Of a stretch of 64,000 nucleotides of DNA, positions 19,715 through 30,626 are shown in pieces. Source of the DNA: Heracleum sosnowskyi (Eukaryota > Streptophyta > Magnoliopsida > Apiales > Apiaceae); assembly GCA_030848705.1 (NCBI GenBank), contig CM061242.1, forward strand, positions 62,817,064-62,881,063, in the 5' to 3' direction. The notes beneath the pieces were generated by a model. The model saw only the letters and a list, made by a program, of their open reading frames with translations. It was not told where the DNA came from and did not search any database. The position numbers and the translations under genes are program-made. How positions within the stretch are numbered: position 1 is the first letter of the stretch; every line of letters starts with the position of its first letter.

Positions 19715-20800
19715 CAATAACTGATATCGAGTCCAAAATTCAAATCTCATATCGATTAATTTGATTATATATTTTGGTGACCCAAACACCTTTTCACATT
19801 ATAATTTTTTTTGCAGTTGTAGATCTAATCGTATAATTAAAAAAAGATTAAATAATATTTTTTAAGTATATTAACTTACGTACAAATTGGTACGGTAAAT
19901 GATACTATATAATTTGTAATTTATAGGATATAAAGTCCGAGTCATTATCTACTGTATAAAAATAGATATAATTTACAGTATTAGAGTAATTCTATTATTT
20001 TCAGGTCAATTTTATAACATTTTGTGTACTTACTTATTTTTATTTTTTAAATACCTATTTTTATATGTTATTATTCACAATAACTGATATGTAGTCCAAA
20101 ATTTAAATCTCATATTAGTTAATTTTAATTAATTGTTTTTTCAATCCAAACTCGCTTAAATTCACATTGATTTTTTTCTACAATCATAGATCCATTCATA
20201 CAAATGAAAAAAAGTTGAATAAAAATTGTTAAATGTATCAAGTTATATACAAATTATTACGGGTAGATAATGTAATTTGTAATTTATAGTACATAAAATT
20301 TGAACCATTAATCTGTTTGATGCAAATATATATAATTTATAATATTAAAATAATCATATTTGTAACCGATCAATTTTAAAATATTTCGTATACCTAATTT
20401 TTACGGGATCATTTATCAAGCATGGTTACATTTGCAAAAAATATGTTACAAACATGATATAGATGAAAACATTGGTTTATTGTTTATAAAAATGTTTAAA
20501 AAAAAATAAAAACATTGGATTATATATTTTTTTCGATCCAAACGTCCTTAAATTCACATTATTTTTAAATAAAATCTTAAATACAACCATATAGATGAAA
20601 AGATGACGTAAAAATTACCAACTATATTAATTTAAGGAGAAATTTGTATAATAAACAATGCAATTCGTAATCTAATAAGATATGAAGTCTGAGCCATTAT
20701 ATATTTAATGTAAATAAGTATACTTTACAATATTAAAATAGTCTTATTTTTTACATATCAAATTTATGATATTTGTATAGTTGGTTATTTTTATGAGATC
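19715..20800. repeat. Three degenerate tandem units of about 360-390 bp
   Basis: Each unit has, in order, AATAACTGATAT-GTCCAAAATT-AAATCTCATAT, a TTCACATT(A/G)-T-rich tract, TAATTTGTAATTTATAG, a CATAAA/GATATAAAGTC-GAGCCATTA block and ATAATTTACAATATTA. Marker positions 19910, 20273 and 20661 give spacings of 363 and 388 bp. Non-coding; an old satellite-like or amplified intergenic repeat. Confidence 0.6.
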
Positions 20801-20984
20801 TTTGATTTTAGTATGGATTGATTTGCAAAAAAATATTAAAAACATCTATTTAAAGCACTTGTGTAGATCAATCTTCTATCTTGCCAAGTAATTACAAGAA
20901 AAAATCAAGTAACAACGATATAACATCTTGGGCATGCGCACTTATAGATAATAAATTTTATAATTTTGTTAAAATGAGTGTTTA

Positions 20985-21045
20985 GCGTAGTGGTCGAGAT
21001 TGTCACTTTTAATTAAGAGGTTATGGGTTCAACTTCATATACCTA
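20985..21045 (+). other. tRNA-like box A / box B segment
   Basis: TTTAGCGTAGTGGTCGAGA resembles a tRNA 5' half with box A (TRGCnnAGTNGG), and GGTTATGGGTTCAACTTC resembles box B and the T arm, at roughly tRNA spacing. No clean cloverleaf or acceptor stem forms, so it is not a tRNA gene. It may be the head of a decayed tRNA-derived SINE. Confidence 0.35.
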
Positions 21046-21208
21046 CTTTTTTTTTAAAAATAACATTATAATGAGTTTTTTGTAATTATGCAAAAAATAA
21101 GGGTATACTGGGAATTTTACAAGCATTTTTTTGGCACTTTTTGCCCTTGTGTTGACATATAATATATAGTAATAGACTTATCCGTCCTCCCAAATGATCT
21201 AGTTTTTA

Positions 21209-21585
21209 GAGCATCTCCGACCCACAAAAGTCTTTTGCTAAAAACTTAGATAACATACCAAAAATGAAATTTATAGAAAATATGTAAAAAATATCTCACT
21301 TCAATGGGTAAAAATTCTTGTCTATAATTTTAGCCAACGTGATCACATTGACTAAATTTGCTGAACCCTAGAGACTTGTAGAAAAATTCCAGATCATCTC
21401 TTACCATAATGAAATAATATTTTCTATTTATAACAACTTCAAATAATAATCAATTATTATTTTCAGAATATAGCCAACAATTATACCCAATTACATTGGA
21501 ATATAATAAGGTTCAACAAATTTTAGTTAATTATCTATTTACATAAATTTAGCCAATCAATTTAGTTAACCCGTTGGAGATGCTC
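21209..21585. mobile_element. Tourist-like (PIF/Harbinger) MITE, 377 bp
   Basis: Terminal inverted repeats GAGCATCTCC...GGAGATGCTC, with TTA on both sides (21206-21208 and 21586-21588), the 3-bp TTA/TAA duplication of PIF/Harbinger elements. The interior is AT-rich without coding capacity and matches the partial copy at 3276-3621. Confidence 0.85.
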
Positions 21586-21588
21586 TTA

Positions 21589-22400
21589 GCTTGTTTGTCC
21601 AATTGTTTCTTTATCTAGTATTTGTGGTTATTGATTTACACACATTGTATTTATGCCTTGCTCCCGAATTTTTTAAAAAGAAGGGACGGAGTAAAGTACT
21701 TTCATCCCATATTTGGGATGAAAGTTTTGGAGTATTCATTTTCACTTATTTTTGTCTATATTAAAAACTTGGGAGCACAAACATGAGTAAAAGTGAAACT
21801 ATTTTACTTATTTTTCACTTACATCCTCCCCTATTTAAAACTCGGAGTAAGGTGTTAGAGTACTTGTGAGCCATAATATCCGCCTATTATGAAAAACAAA
21901 AATATCTGTTAATTTGTAACACCAAATTTAAAATATATAAATTAGATTTAGTTTATTTATAATATAAAATTACAACAACAAATGAATGTATATAAATACA
22001 TTAAATTACATATAATATATTTTATTATTTAATATATAATTGCGGTGCGATATGATTTTTACCTTATTAAAATGGGAAATCGATCGCAAACCACACCGCA
22101 CCGCGCTGTTTATCAAAAATTCAAACCGAAACCACACCACAAAAATTAAAAACCACGTTTGGCCATGCCATGCCATATTTACGTGTGATAATATAGCTTT
22201 CGTGACTTTCACGTCAAAGATTCAAGAGAAATAACCTAACAAGTTCCACTTGAATACCCCTACCTCTTTGATCTCTTGATAAACAAAACAAATCAAAAAC
22301 TTGTTCTGATTCATAAAAGTGAGAAGGAAAAAAATACAAGCCAAAACTTGTTTGCCATTTAATTTTGTCAATTAGAATTCAAACAACCCAAAAAGGGACA
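21589..22400. other. Upstream region of the reductase gene
   Basis: 812 bp. Bases 22041-22115 are an island of GCGGTGCG / CACCGCACCGCGC words resembling the subterminal parts of hAT-type MITEs. The final 150 bp (22250-22400) should hold the gene promoter and leader; the only TATA-like word I can point to is CATAAAAG near 22313, which is weak. Confidence 0.4.
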
Positions 22401-23687
22401 ATGAGTTTGTGGTGGTCTGGTGCTGTTGCCGCTGCAAAGGTATCATCATATTCATCACCTTTATATTATATGACATGCACACAGGCACGCACATACATGA
22501 TGTATTTGTTATATAATTTGTATGATTTGTGATATATATTATAATTTTAAAGCCATGCATTCCAGAAAAAGTTGGGACAGTTTGACAATGCATATGCTCC
22601 ACCAAAATACAATAGCGTTGCCCTTGTTGTGGGCATTACAGGAATTGTTGGCAACAGCCTCGCTGAGATTCTTCCTCTCAATGACACCCCTGGCGGACCC
22701 TGGAAAGTCTATGGCGTTGCTCGTCGCCCCAAACCACCCTGGAAGGTTGATGAGCGTGTTGAATACATTCAATGTGACATCTGTGATCTCGACGAAACTC
22801 GTTCTAAGCTCTCTATGCTTCAAGATGTTACCCATGTTTTCTATGTTACCTGGGCCAATAGACCCAATGAAACCGAAAATTGTGAAATTAATGGCAAAAT
22901 GTTAAGAAATGTCCTCATTTCTTTGATTCCTAATTCACCCAATTTGAAGCATATTTGTTTACAAACTGGTAGAAAGCATTATGTCGCTGAAAGAGTAGAT
23001 CATGATCCACCTTATACTGAAGATCTTCCCAGACTAGATGCTCCTAACTTCTACTACATTTTAGAGGATATTTTGTTAGAGGAAGTTGAAAAGAAAGAGG
23101 GATTAACATGGTCTGTTCATCGCCCTGCAACTATATTTGGCTTTTCGCCTTATAGTTTGATGAATATAATTGGTACATTGTGTGTTTACGCCACAATTTG
23201 CAAACATGAGGGTTTACCAATGAGGTTCCCTGGGACTGAGGAAGCATGGGATTGTTACTCGGATGCTTCAGATGCTGACTTGACCGCTGAGCACCAGATA
23301 TGGGCTGCAGTAGATCCGTTCGCCAGGAATGAGGCGTTTAATTGTAGTAACGGAGATGTTTTTAGGTGGAAGCACTTTTGGAAGGTGTTAGGGGAGCAGT
23401 TTGAGGTGGAATGCGGATCTTTTGAGTCCGGAGAGAGGTTCAGTTTGGCAGAGATGATGAAGGATAAAGGGCCTGTGTGGGATAAGATTGTGGAGGAGAA
23501 AGGGTTGGTGCCTACAAAACTAGAAGAAGTTGCAGCTTGGTGGTTTGCTGATGGCCTGTTTAATTGTACATGTCCATTGAACTCAATGAATAAGAGTAAG
23601 GAGCATGGATTTTTTGGTTTCCGGAATTCAAAATCTTGCTTCATTTATTGGATAGATAAGATGAGATATTACAAAGTTGTTCCATAG
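22401..23687 (+). CDS. VEP1: PRISE-family reductase: 3-oxo-delta4-steroid 5beta-reductase / iridoid synthase-like
   Basis: Exon 1 is 22401-22439 (13 codons, MSLWWSGAVAAAK) and a 126-bp GT-AG intron follows; exon 2 is 22566-23687. The product has 386 aa, close to the 388 of Arabidopsis VEP1. It is an atypical short-chain dehydrogenase/reductase: nucleotide-binding GITGIVG at 36-42, VARRP for NADPH phosphate contact, DVTHVFYVTW, then the two family catalytic motifs LQTGRKHY (Lys 150) and NFYYILEDILLEE (Tyr 177), and a conserved end (SMNKSKEHGF, YYKVVP). Family members reduce activated C=C bonds of enones with NADPH: progesterone-type steroids, small enones, and in iridoid-making plants 8-oxogeranial. 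Substrate cannot be told from sequence. It is a soluble cytosolic enzyme with no targeting peptide. The loop between Lys and Tyr is about five residues shorter than in well-known members. It is the only intact host gene here. Confidence 0.95.
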
Positions 23688-24240
23688 TTTATTTTTTCAT
23701 ATTGGTTTTCTATATTGTTTATGGTGTTTTTCTTAATAGTGTAGGGTCTAGGTTCTTGGATAAAACTAGAGGAATAAGAATAAGAATAAGAAGAGCTCTT
23801 GCTTACTGTATATGTACTTATAGTCTGTCATTTAAAATAATAGAGATCATTTGTCTGTTCCTGTAATACTTTTTCCCTTAAATTTGACAAATGTGTGCTT
23901 GAATTTATATACAATGAGCCCATGAGGATTTAATTCTGTGTAAGCCAAAATCAAGGAAGTCAGAGGCCAAGGGTAGCTCTGTTCTTATTTTCTTGCCGAT
24001 CGTCCTCTAAAGTAGAAGGGGAAGGTAAAGAGGTTGATGATTATTTGTCCCTACTTTTCGTATTATTAATTTTAAATCAAAACTTAAAAAAAATATATTT
24101 TTTATTAAATAAATATAAAATTGCATAAAAGTCAAATCAGCGGTCAAACTCAATAATTTAAAAATATAAAATCGGAGACCCAGCTCCACAAATTCAATAT
24201 TCAATATCACAATTTATTCTAATAATGCGATAAGTTTTTT
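23688..24240. other. 3' flank of the reductase gene
   Basis: 3' untranslated region and intergenic DNA. A short AATAAG repeat sits at 23770-23795, and a candidate poly(A) context (AAATAATAG) lies near 23836. Nothing else is recognised. Confidence 0.5.
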
Positions 24241-25489
24241 TTTCAACTAATGCATCCAAATCAGCTAGCACGAAAATTCACAAAGTTCACATCCTTATTC
24301 ATAATAAGCCTCCAAAATCGAAACCTGAAATATTAGAAAATGGTGAGCTACAAAGCTCAGCGAGTAACTGATTGACTTACCGATATTCTCGAAAATCAAT
24401 GGGCATCTTAATAAAACAGATTTCGCAAAACAATACTAATTTTTAAAATCTTTACAAAAACAAATCCAGCCCAAAGTTTATATTTTCAAAATCTAGAACA
24501 AAAATAGAATTTAAAACAGAAACGAAATTCTTATAAATACCACAGTCATGCTCTACGACCACACTTTTCCAAGAGCCGGGATCTTATTCTTTGTTTTTAT
24601 ACGTCACACTTTGCCAATGACCGACATCTAAAGTTCAATAATTACGCGCTCTTAATAGGTATTTAAAGTTGCATACTTGTGTGCCTATTAAGGTTATATA
24701 AGATTAGTTCCGGAACTATAGCGTAAATTACGAACAAGTTCGATAACGTAGAGACCGGATTTCAAAAATTCTCGATTCTTATATCTTATACATTCCGAAA
24801 CAATATTTCTTATATATTATACGAAATTGGAAAATTGCAGAATCAAAATATATTTTCTGAAAATAAAATTAAGTCAAAAAATATTTACATCAGAGTCGAC
24901 ACTTAAAATCGGAAATAAATAACATGAACAATCCTAAAATTCAATGAGCAGAAACTTGGCAAATAAACACTTATTTAAATTATACAAACGGTGGTCAGAA
25001 ACTACAACTGAAGCAGGTTACAGTCAAATAAGACTGGTGCACCGTAAAGCCCAATCAACTAACACACGGCCAGGTCCAAATATAATGTATGAAAATGAAA
25101 GAAAAGGTCCCTGTTCTTTGTAACCCCAATCAAAATATATTATGCAATATTGACTCAGAAAAAATTAGACAATTATCGCACGGCATACAAATTGAAAGCC
25201 TAAAAGCTTTAGAGTTAAACCAAGTTAACCGGACATTAAAAAACAAACCATGAGACCTTTCACTTGGCATGAAGCCAAGTCGGCAAAATCAAATGCTATA
25301 ATTTACTGCATGCAATATTATACCTATTATTATGTGCATGAGTGCATCTATCAATCTATCTATTATCTATTTAATAGTGTTGCGTGAGACAATTTATTCC
25401 ACCTCAGATATGTTATAACTCCGTTATATGTACATATATCATATACGTTTGGCTTCTTCGTCTCTCCATTTAGTGCACCTCAACCCTAT
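24241..25489. other. Decayed LTR-like repeat DNA
   Basis: No coding frame. The words GTGAGCTACAAAGCTCAGCGAG (24343-24364) have the same layout as TGAGC...TGCTCAGCAAG in the long LTRs at 57426 and 58705 (57810 and 59070), which hints that 24240-24900 is an old LTR of that broad type. The ends cannot be found. Confidence 0.3.
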
Positions 25490-25494
25490 CCAGG

Positions 25495-25686
25495 TGTTGG
25501 GCCTCAGTATTTTGGACCGACAAAGAAAGCCCATATAGAGAATTAAAGACCGAGTGGGAAAGCCCATCTAGATCAAAGATAAGAGGGGAAATTAAGCTAC
25601 AAAGAAGGGAAAAAACACCGCAAAGTCGTAAAACAACTCAGATAAACACGGACAGATAGATAAGAGACTAAACCTCGATTCCAACA
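25495..25686 (+). repeat. 5' LTR of the small-LTR element (192 bp)
   Basis: TGTTGGGCCTCAG...GATTCCAACA. Compared with the 3' LTR it has an extra ATTA after GAGA (within 25540-25550). Confidence 0.92.
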
Positions 25687-25688
25687 TT

Positions 25689-25706
25689 TGGCGCCAGAAG
25701 GAGGGG
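25689..25706 (+). other. Primer-binding site of the small-LTR element
   Basis: TGGCGCCAGAAGGAGGGG begins two bases after the 5' LTR. It has the TGGCGCC start common in plant gypsy-type elements, which suggests gypsy-derived mobilisation. Confidence 0.75.
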
Positions 25707-26477
25707 CGGTGTTCAATTTCTCCTCGATAAAATCTCCACAAATTGAAGAAGAGGCACATATTCAAGCACTTCCGATCTGGTCGGTTATTCAAAACAATCC
25801 TCTGATGATAATGGACTCAGAACAATGGATATCTCGAAGCCTCGAAGTGCAAATCAGATCGATGTAAACTGAGTTATGCAATCACATGCCAGGTATTCAT
25901 TTTTTGTACTCATCTATGTAGATCTTATCTGAATTTTGTTATACGATCGTTATGCGTTGATTAGTAGTAGAATTATCAAATCAGTAGAGTTCAAATCAAA
26001 TGATTTCGTTAATTGGTGTGGTAAGCTGTTAGTTGCTAATTATGTTGTTTGAATTTTGTTAAGTTGAATAATTATGATTAACATGCTTGATGATTCTATA
26101 TAGCTACACATATGGCTAATCACTTATTTACACAATTGATCAGTAGAGATAAATACATATGTACTTCACTTAATTCTATTTGTTGATTGTTCACAATTTT
26201 TATAGTCAAAACTGATGAGCATAGCTCATGAAAAGTGTGATAATTGAGTCTAAGGACAATCATATTTTAGCTATGTCTAATATCATGCTTTAATTTCAAA
26301 ATTCTCTTTACTTTGATATATTTTCTCTCCAACAAAAAACGAGTTGTGAATCCTCAAAAACCTATGTGCGAAGTGTACTCTCCAATTTTGACAAATACAA
26401 GCTTCATAAATTTTGAATTCAAGAGCTCAACAAAAAATAAGCTCCAAAGTCCAAAATCAACAAGATGAAGTGCAAAC
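25707..26477. other. Left interior of the small-LTR element
   Basis: Non-coding leader. A 19-codon frame starts ATGGACTCAGAACAATGG at 25809 and closes at once (TAA at 25866), possibly a remnant gag start. Nothing else is seen. Confidence 0.45.
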
Positions 26478-26700
26478 GACAAATCACCAACGGGTGAGGC
26501 CAAGTCATCAAAATCGAAAAAAAAAGGACAAATCACCGAAACGTGAGGCCAAGTCACCAAAATCTAATAAGAAAGGCAAATCGCCAAAGCAAGGCCAAGT
26601 TGCCAATTTTTTTTTTTAAAAAAAGGCAAATCGCCAAAGTGAGGCCAAGTCGCCAAAATCTAATTAAAAAGGCAAATAGCCGAAGCATGAGGTGCGGTTG
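26478..26700 (+). repeat. 49-bp tandem repeat, five copies
   Basis: The unit is GGCAAATCGCCAAAGTGAGGCCAAGTCGCCAAAATCTAATAAGAAA with variants. Marker words begin at 26478, 26527, 26576, 26626 and 26672 (spacing 46-50 bp). Within each unit CAAATCGCC and CAAGTCGCC are near-duplicates, so the ancestral period may have been about 25 bp. Confidence 0.85.
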
Positions 26701-27141
26701 CCAATATAATAATAAAAAAAAGCCGCAATCAAAAGCAGCCACACATGAAAAATATATCAAATCTTGACATAAAATATTCTAAACTCAAAAGCCTATAGAG
26801 GCCAATAAGAATGATCTCACGAGGTCATTAATATAGACCAAAAAAAGAAGGAAAAGCTCACCTGGAACGAATCTATAAACTTGCCAAGCTAGTCTACTAA
26901 CTCGCGAAGAGTGAATCCAAAAAACTCTTTAAATACTGCTTGTTCTGTATGTTTCTATAATCTTGATCATGAGGAATTATTGAAAAAACAATAGAGACGG
27001 AGAACTCTTCAAAATGAACCATTTGCTTGGTTAAAAAAAAAGAAAAAGAAAGACTGAACAACTTGCTTACTCCCTATTTTATACGAAATAACATGGCTTT
27101 GGTAGACTAGAGAACAAGTACAAGCTCTTCGCTATTTACTG

Positions 27142-27637
27142 TGTTAGGCCGAATTACACAATACATAATCAAGATAAGTATAATAATAATAACAATTGAG
27201 AACACTGTTTATGAATCAACAAGTGAATTATATAAATAACTCTTCTCTCAGTGATGTTAAAGAATCACAGAGAGCTTCTAGGTTACAAGAATAATGTTTT
27301 CAATAATCGCATCCCTTTTAGGGTTAACCTATCTGTGTTTATATAATACACAGTTACATAATCAATCTCTAATTGATATTCCTATAAATTAGCTATACAA
27401 ATCATATCAAATTAGAATTGCTTCTGTCTTCTGTTCCGTTTCCTTAACTGTCTCAATATATCTTGCTTCTTTCCATCTTCAAGATATATTGCTTCTAGAA
27501 TCTTCATATTAGCACCGACAGTTAATGAACTCTTCACCCTGTCAGACTTTATCAAACTCTGAATGGCTTCTAGTAAACTCTGATGAGTTCCTGGTACTTA
27601 AACACTGATGAACAAACGTCATCAATTATATCTAACA
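27142..27637 (-). repeat. 3' LTR of copia no. 1 (496 bp)
   Basis: TGTTAGGCCG...ATCTAACA on the plus strand. It holds two copies of AAACTCTG, inverted relative to the many internal copies of CAGAGTTT. Confidence 0.95.
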
Positions 27638-27651
27638 ATCTCCCCCAACTT
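27638..27651 (-). other. Polypurine tract of copia no. 1
   Basis: AAGTTGGGGGAGAT on the minus strand, directly before the 3' LTR. Confidence 0.85.
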
Positions 27652-27782
27652 GTGCATAATGAAGATGTACAAGTTAAATAGATAATTGATGATGTCAAAA
27701 CATATAACAAATGCAGTGTTTAAATATAACAGAGTTTAACTTTAACTTAGAACAGAAAACTTTAAAAACTTACAGTCAGACT

Positions 27783-30626
27783 TTACTTAATCTCTTCAAT
27801 ATCAGGCACTGTCCTGAGATAATCGATGAGAAGTCTTCTTTCAGCCTTTTCTAGCTCTTCTACCATGATCTCTTTCAATTCCTTGAGCTCTGGATCACCT
27901 TCTCCAGTCTGGTAGATAGTAGCTCTCAGAGAATAAATGCTGTTCTTTCTCATTTCATTCCCTAGCCGGATATAATATGATTTGTCTGACTCCAGATTGA
28001 ATTCCAAGACTTTAATACCCAGTGCGGTCTTAAACTTAGCACTATTTCTCTTCATCTCAACAATCTTTCCATAAGCATCTCTGTACTTAGGAATATATGC
28101 ACTAGAAACACCACCTCCAAGCATAGCTTTTGTCTTCAGCATCCTTTCTCTTAGAACTAAAGCAGCATTGTGAGTACTTCTATTTTTGACTTTGAGAAGG
28201 TATAAAACATACTCAAGCTCTTCCCATAGCTTCAATTGAAAATCAGCTTCTCCTACTCTGTATACTCTTCCATCAGACATAAAATATAACAGAACCTCTT
28301 TCTTCAATCCTTTATGATAGACCATCTGAACAGATTCTAGTTTATCAAGGCTCTCTTGAGATACCCCAATACCAGCTTCTGCCAGTGATGTTTGATCTAA
28401 AGATCTGTTATTTATTCTCTTTTCCCTGTGTGAACCTAAACCAGACTTGTCATGAGATTCTTTTCCAAGTACTGTCCTGGTTTGAGAAAAATCCACAGGT
28501 TCTAGCGTCAGAGTTTCAGAAAGTACAGATCTTAAGAAACCTTTGAGTTGTGGAGCTAGCTGAGTTTGTACAACTTGAGCCTTGTCAGAGGTTGTCACAA
28601 CTTTAGTAGAAATATCAACATGAGCAACGTCAGAGGTTGATTTGTTTATCCTTGATTCAACTTGAGCAACGTCAGAGGTTGAATAATTCTTCTTTAGTAA
28701 CTGTCCTTCTTCTACCAGTATACCCTTTCCTTTATCAGTATTTGCAATCACAGGTCTCCTTGTGTATTGTATACTCTGTTGAGTATTTTCTTTGATAGAA
28801 ATTCCAATTTCTTTCTTTCTAGGAGCCTTTACTGATTTCTTCTTATAAGTACCAGAAGCAACTTTCTTTTTATGTTCTTCAGACAGCATCTTCATTTCTG
28901 CTTCCAAATCCTCAACTGTCACTTCACCATCATGCTCATCTAAAAACAGCTTGGCTGCAATCTCTTCATCATTTATTGGATTAGCTGAAATCACTAGACT
29001 CTTAAGTCTTGAAGAAGATTGAGCATGAGTACCAAAACCAGTAGCACCAGAGTTTATCATATCAGAGTTTGTCTGTCTAGCAGAGTTTGACCTAAGTCGC
29101 CCTTGCTCTTGAGAAGACTTTGACCTTTTCTCTGTTTCCCTGCTTCCACCATCATTTGAATCATCCCTCAGTCTCAAAGTTGGAGTCCTTCTGCATTTGT
29201 CTTTAGGTATCTTCTCCCCCTTTTTGACATCATCAGGAATAAAAACTGATGTCAGCAACTCTAGTGATGCAGCAATAGAATCAATTTTTCCAGACATCAA
29301 AGTCTGATTCTCTTCAACCTTCAGTAACCTGGAGCTAAAATCCTTTTGTTCTTGACACAGGGAAAGATATAAAGATTTATCCTTTTTCAATGTAACTTCC
29401 CTGGCAACTATGTCATTTCTTAGTCCATCAATAACCTTATCAGTAGTATCAAAGCGATTATGCAATGATTTGACTTGGACAATTGTGGCTTTGAGATGAG
29501 TTAAAAGTTCAGGATTTTGAATTTCCTTAGAAGACTTGGTCACAAAATCAGCAGCTCTTTCATCAGAAAAGATAGTTTCTCTGCTTGACCAATTAGAAAA
29601 ATACATTTCCTGAAAGTGAGCGTCTGTAGCATGTTGAGCAGCAACTCTTATAGATGTATCAACAGAGTTTGCAGAAGACGCAGCATTAGAAGAAATAGAA
29701 ACATCTTCGTCAGCATTATCTTGTGCTCTCTCAGGAAGATCAGAGTTTACAACTACATTTTCTGCAGCTTCTTCAACAATATGCTCTGCAGTAATGTCAA
29801 CATTCTCTGCTGCAACATTATCTTTCTCAGCATCTTCTTCTACTACTGGAACAGCTTCTTCTACTATAATCTGCTTCTCAGCATTTTCAACAATCTGCTC
29901 AGAAGAGACAGATCTTGCTGCCTGATCAACCTCTTCACCAACTTCAATAACTTGATTAGTGACAGAGAGAATCTCTGTATGAGTTGCCATTGACTCTTCA
30001 ATTACCAGAGTGGCTTGATCAGCTGCCACATCCGCAGTGTCACAAATACTGACAGTAGGATGTGCTTCAATCTCTTCTTCATTGTCCATCTCCAATATAG
30101 GTTCAAGGAACACCTCAGGAGCTTCATCAGAATTTACTCTGTCCATTATAGGCACAGTAGTGTTATCATCGACAACAATCTCCTCAATAACAACATCAGC
30201 CTCATCAGCATGTGCTCTGGTCTCATCAGTAACAACCTCCTGATTTTCAGCTTCAGGAGCTTCAGCGTTTACAAAAACTCTGTCCTCATCAGCAGTAGTT
30301 ACAACATGCTCCTCAACAAAATCTTCTGGAGCTTCATTCTGGACAGCTTCAGCATTTGGATCAGAAACATCCAACTCCTCAAAAAGATAATCAGCCACCA
30401 ACTTTCTTCTTTTCTGATGTGAAATCTCACTGTCAGCAAAAGATGGCCTATTTGCCCTTCTTTTCTTCCTTGAAGTTCCAGCAGATGTTGACACCCCAAT
30501 ATCAACTGATGATTTAGAAATCCTTGCTGGCTTAAAACCCATATGCTTAGTCCTACCACCCCTTGCAGGTTTGATAGATGTTGATGAAGGTAGCTCTATT
30601 TGTAAAGGCTCAGGTTGAGGAGAAGC
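27783..30626 (-). pseudogene. Copia no. 1 extra ORF, long C-terminal part (after the stop)
   Basis: Same frame as the N-terminal part, resuming right after TAA 30627-30629 and open for about 947 codons. Near the start are basic, nuclear-localisation-like clusters (SRKKRRANRP, HQKRRKLV). Then comes a long acidic low-complexity tract rich in E, V, A and D, a probable coiled coil (HLKATIVQVKSLHNRFDTTD to QEQKDFSSRLLKVEENQ), and Lys/Ser-rich linkers. A folded-looking C-terminal 230 residues include KLWEELEYVLYLLKVKNRST and SAYIPKYRDAYGKIVEMKRN. There is no signal peptide or transmembrane helix, so it is not an envelope protein. I do not know its function. The C-terminal part of the second copia element (to 55937) has a similar layout. 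Confidence 0.7.

Noticed and set aside
20985..21045. Functional tRNA gene
   Set aside because: Boxes A and B are only approximate and no acceptor or anticodon stem pairs properly.
22372..22905. Open frames overlapping the reductase gene in other frames and on the minus strand
   Set aside because: Shadows of the conserved PRISE coding frame; no family motifs.
26478..26700. CRISPR-like array
   Set aside because: The 46-50-bp units vary throughout with no constant repeat and unique spacer, and this is plant DNA inside an LTR element.
29616..30422. Plus-strand frames of 125-135 residues inside the copia no. 1 extra gene
   Set aside because: Ser/Asn/Ile/Cys-rich mirror of the acidic repeat-like coding strand.
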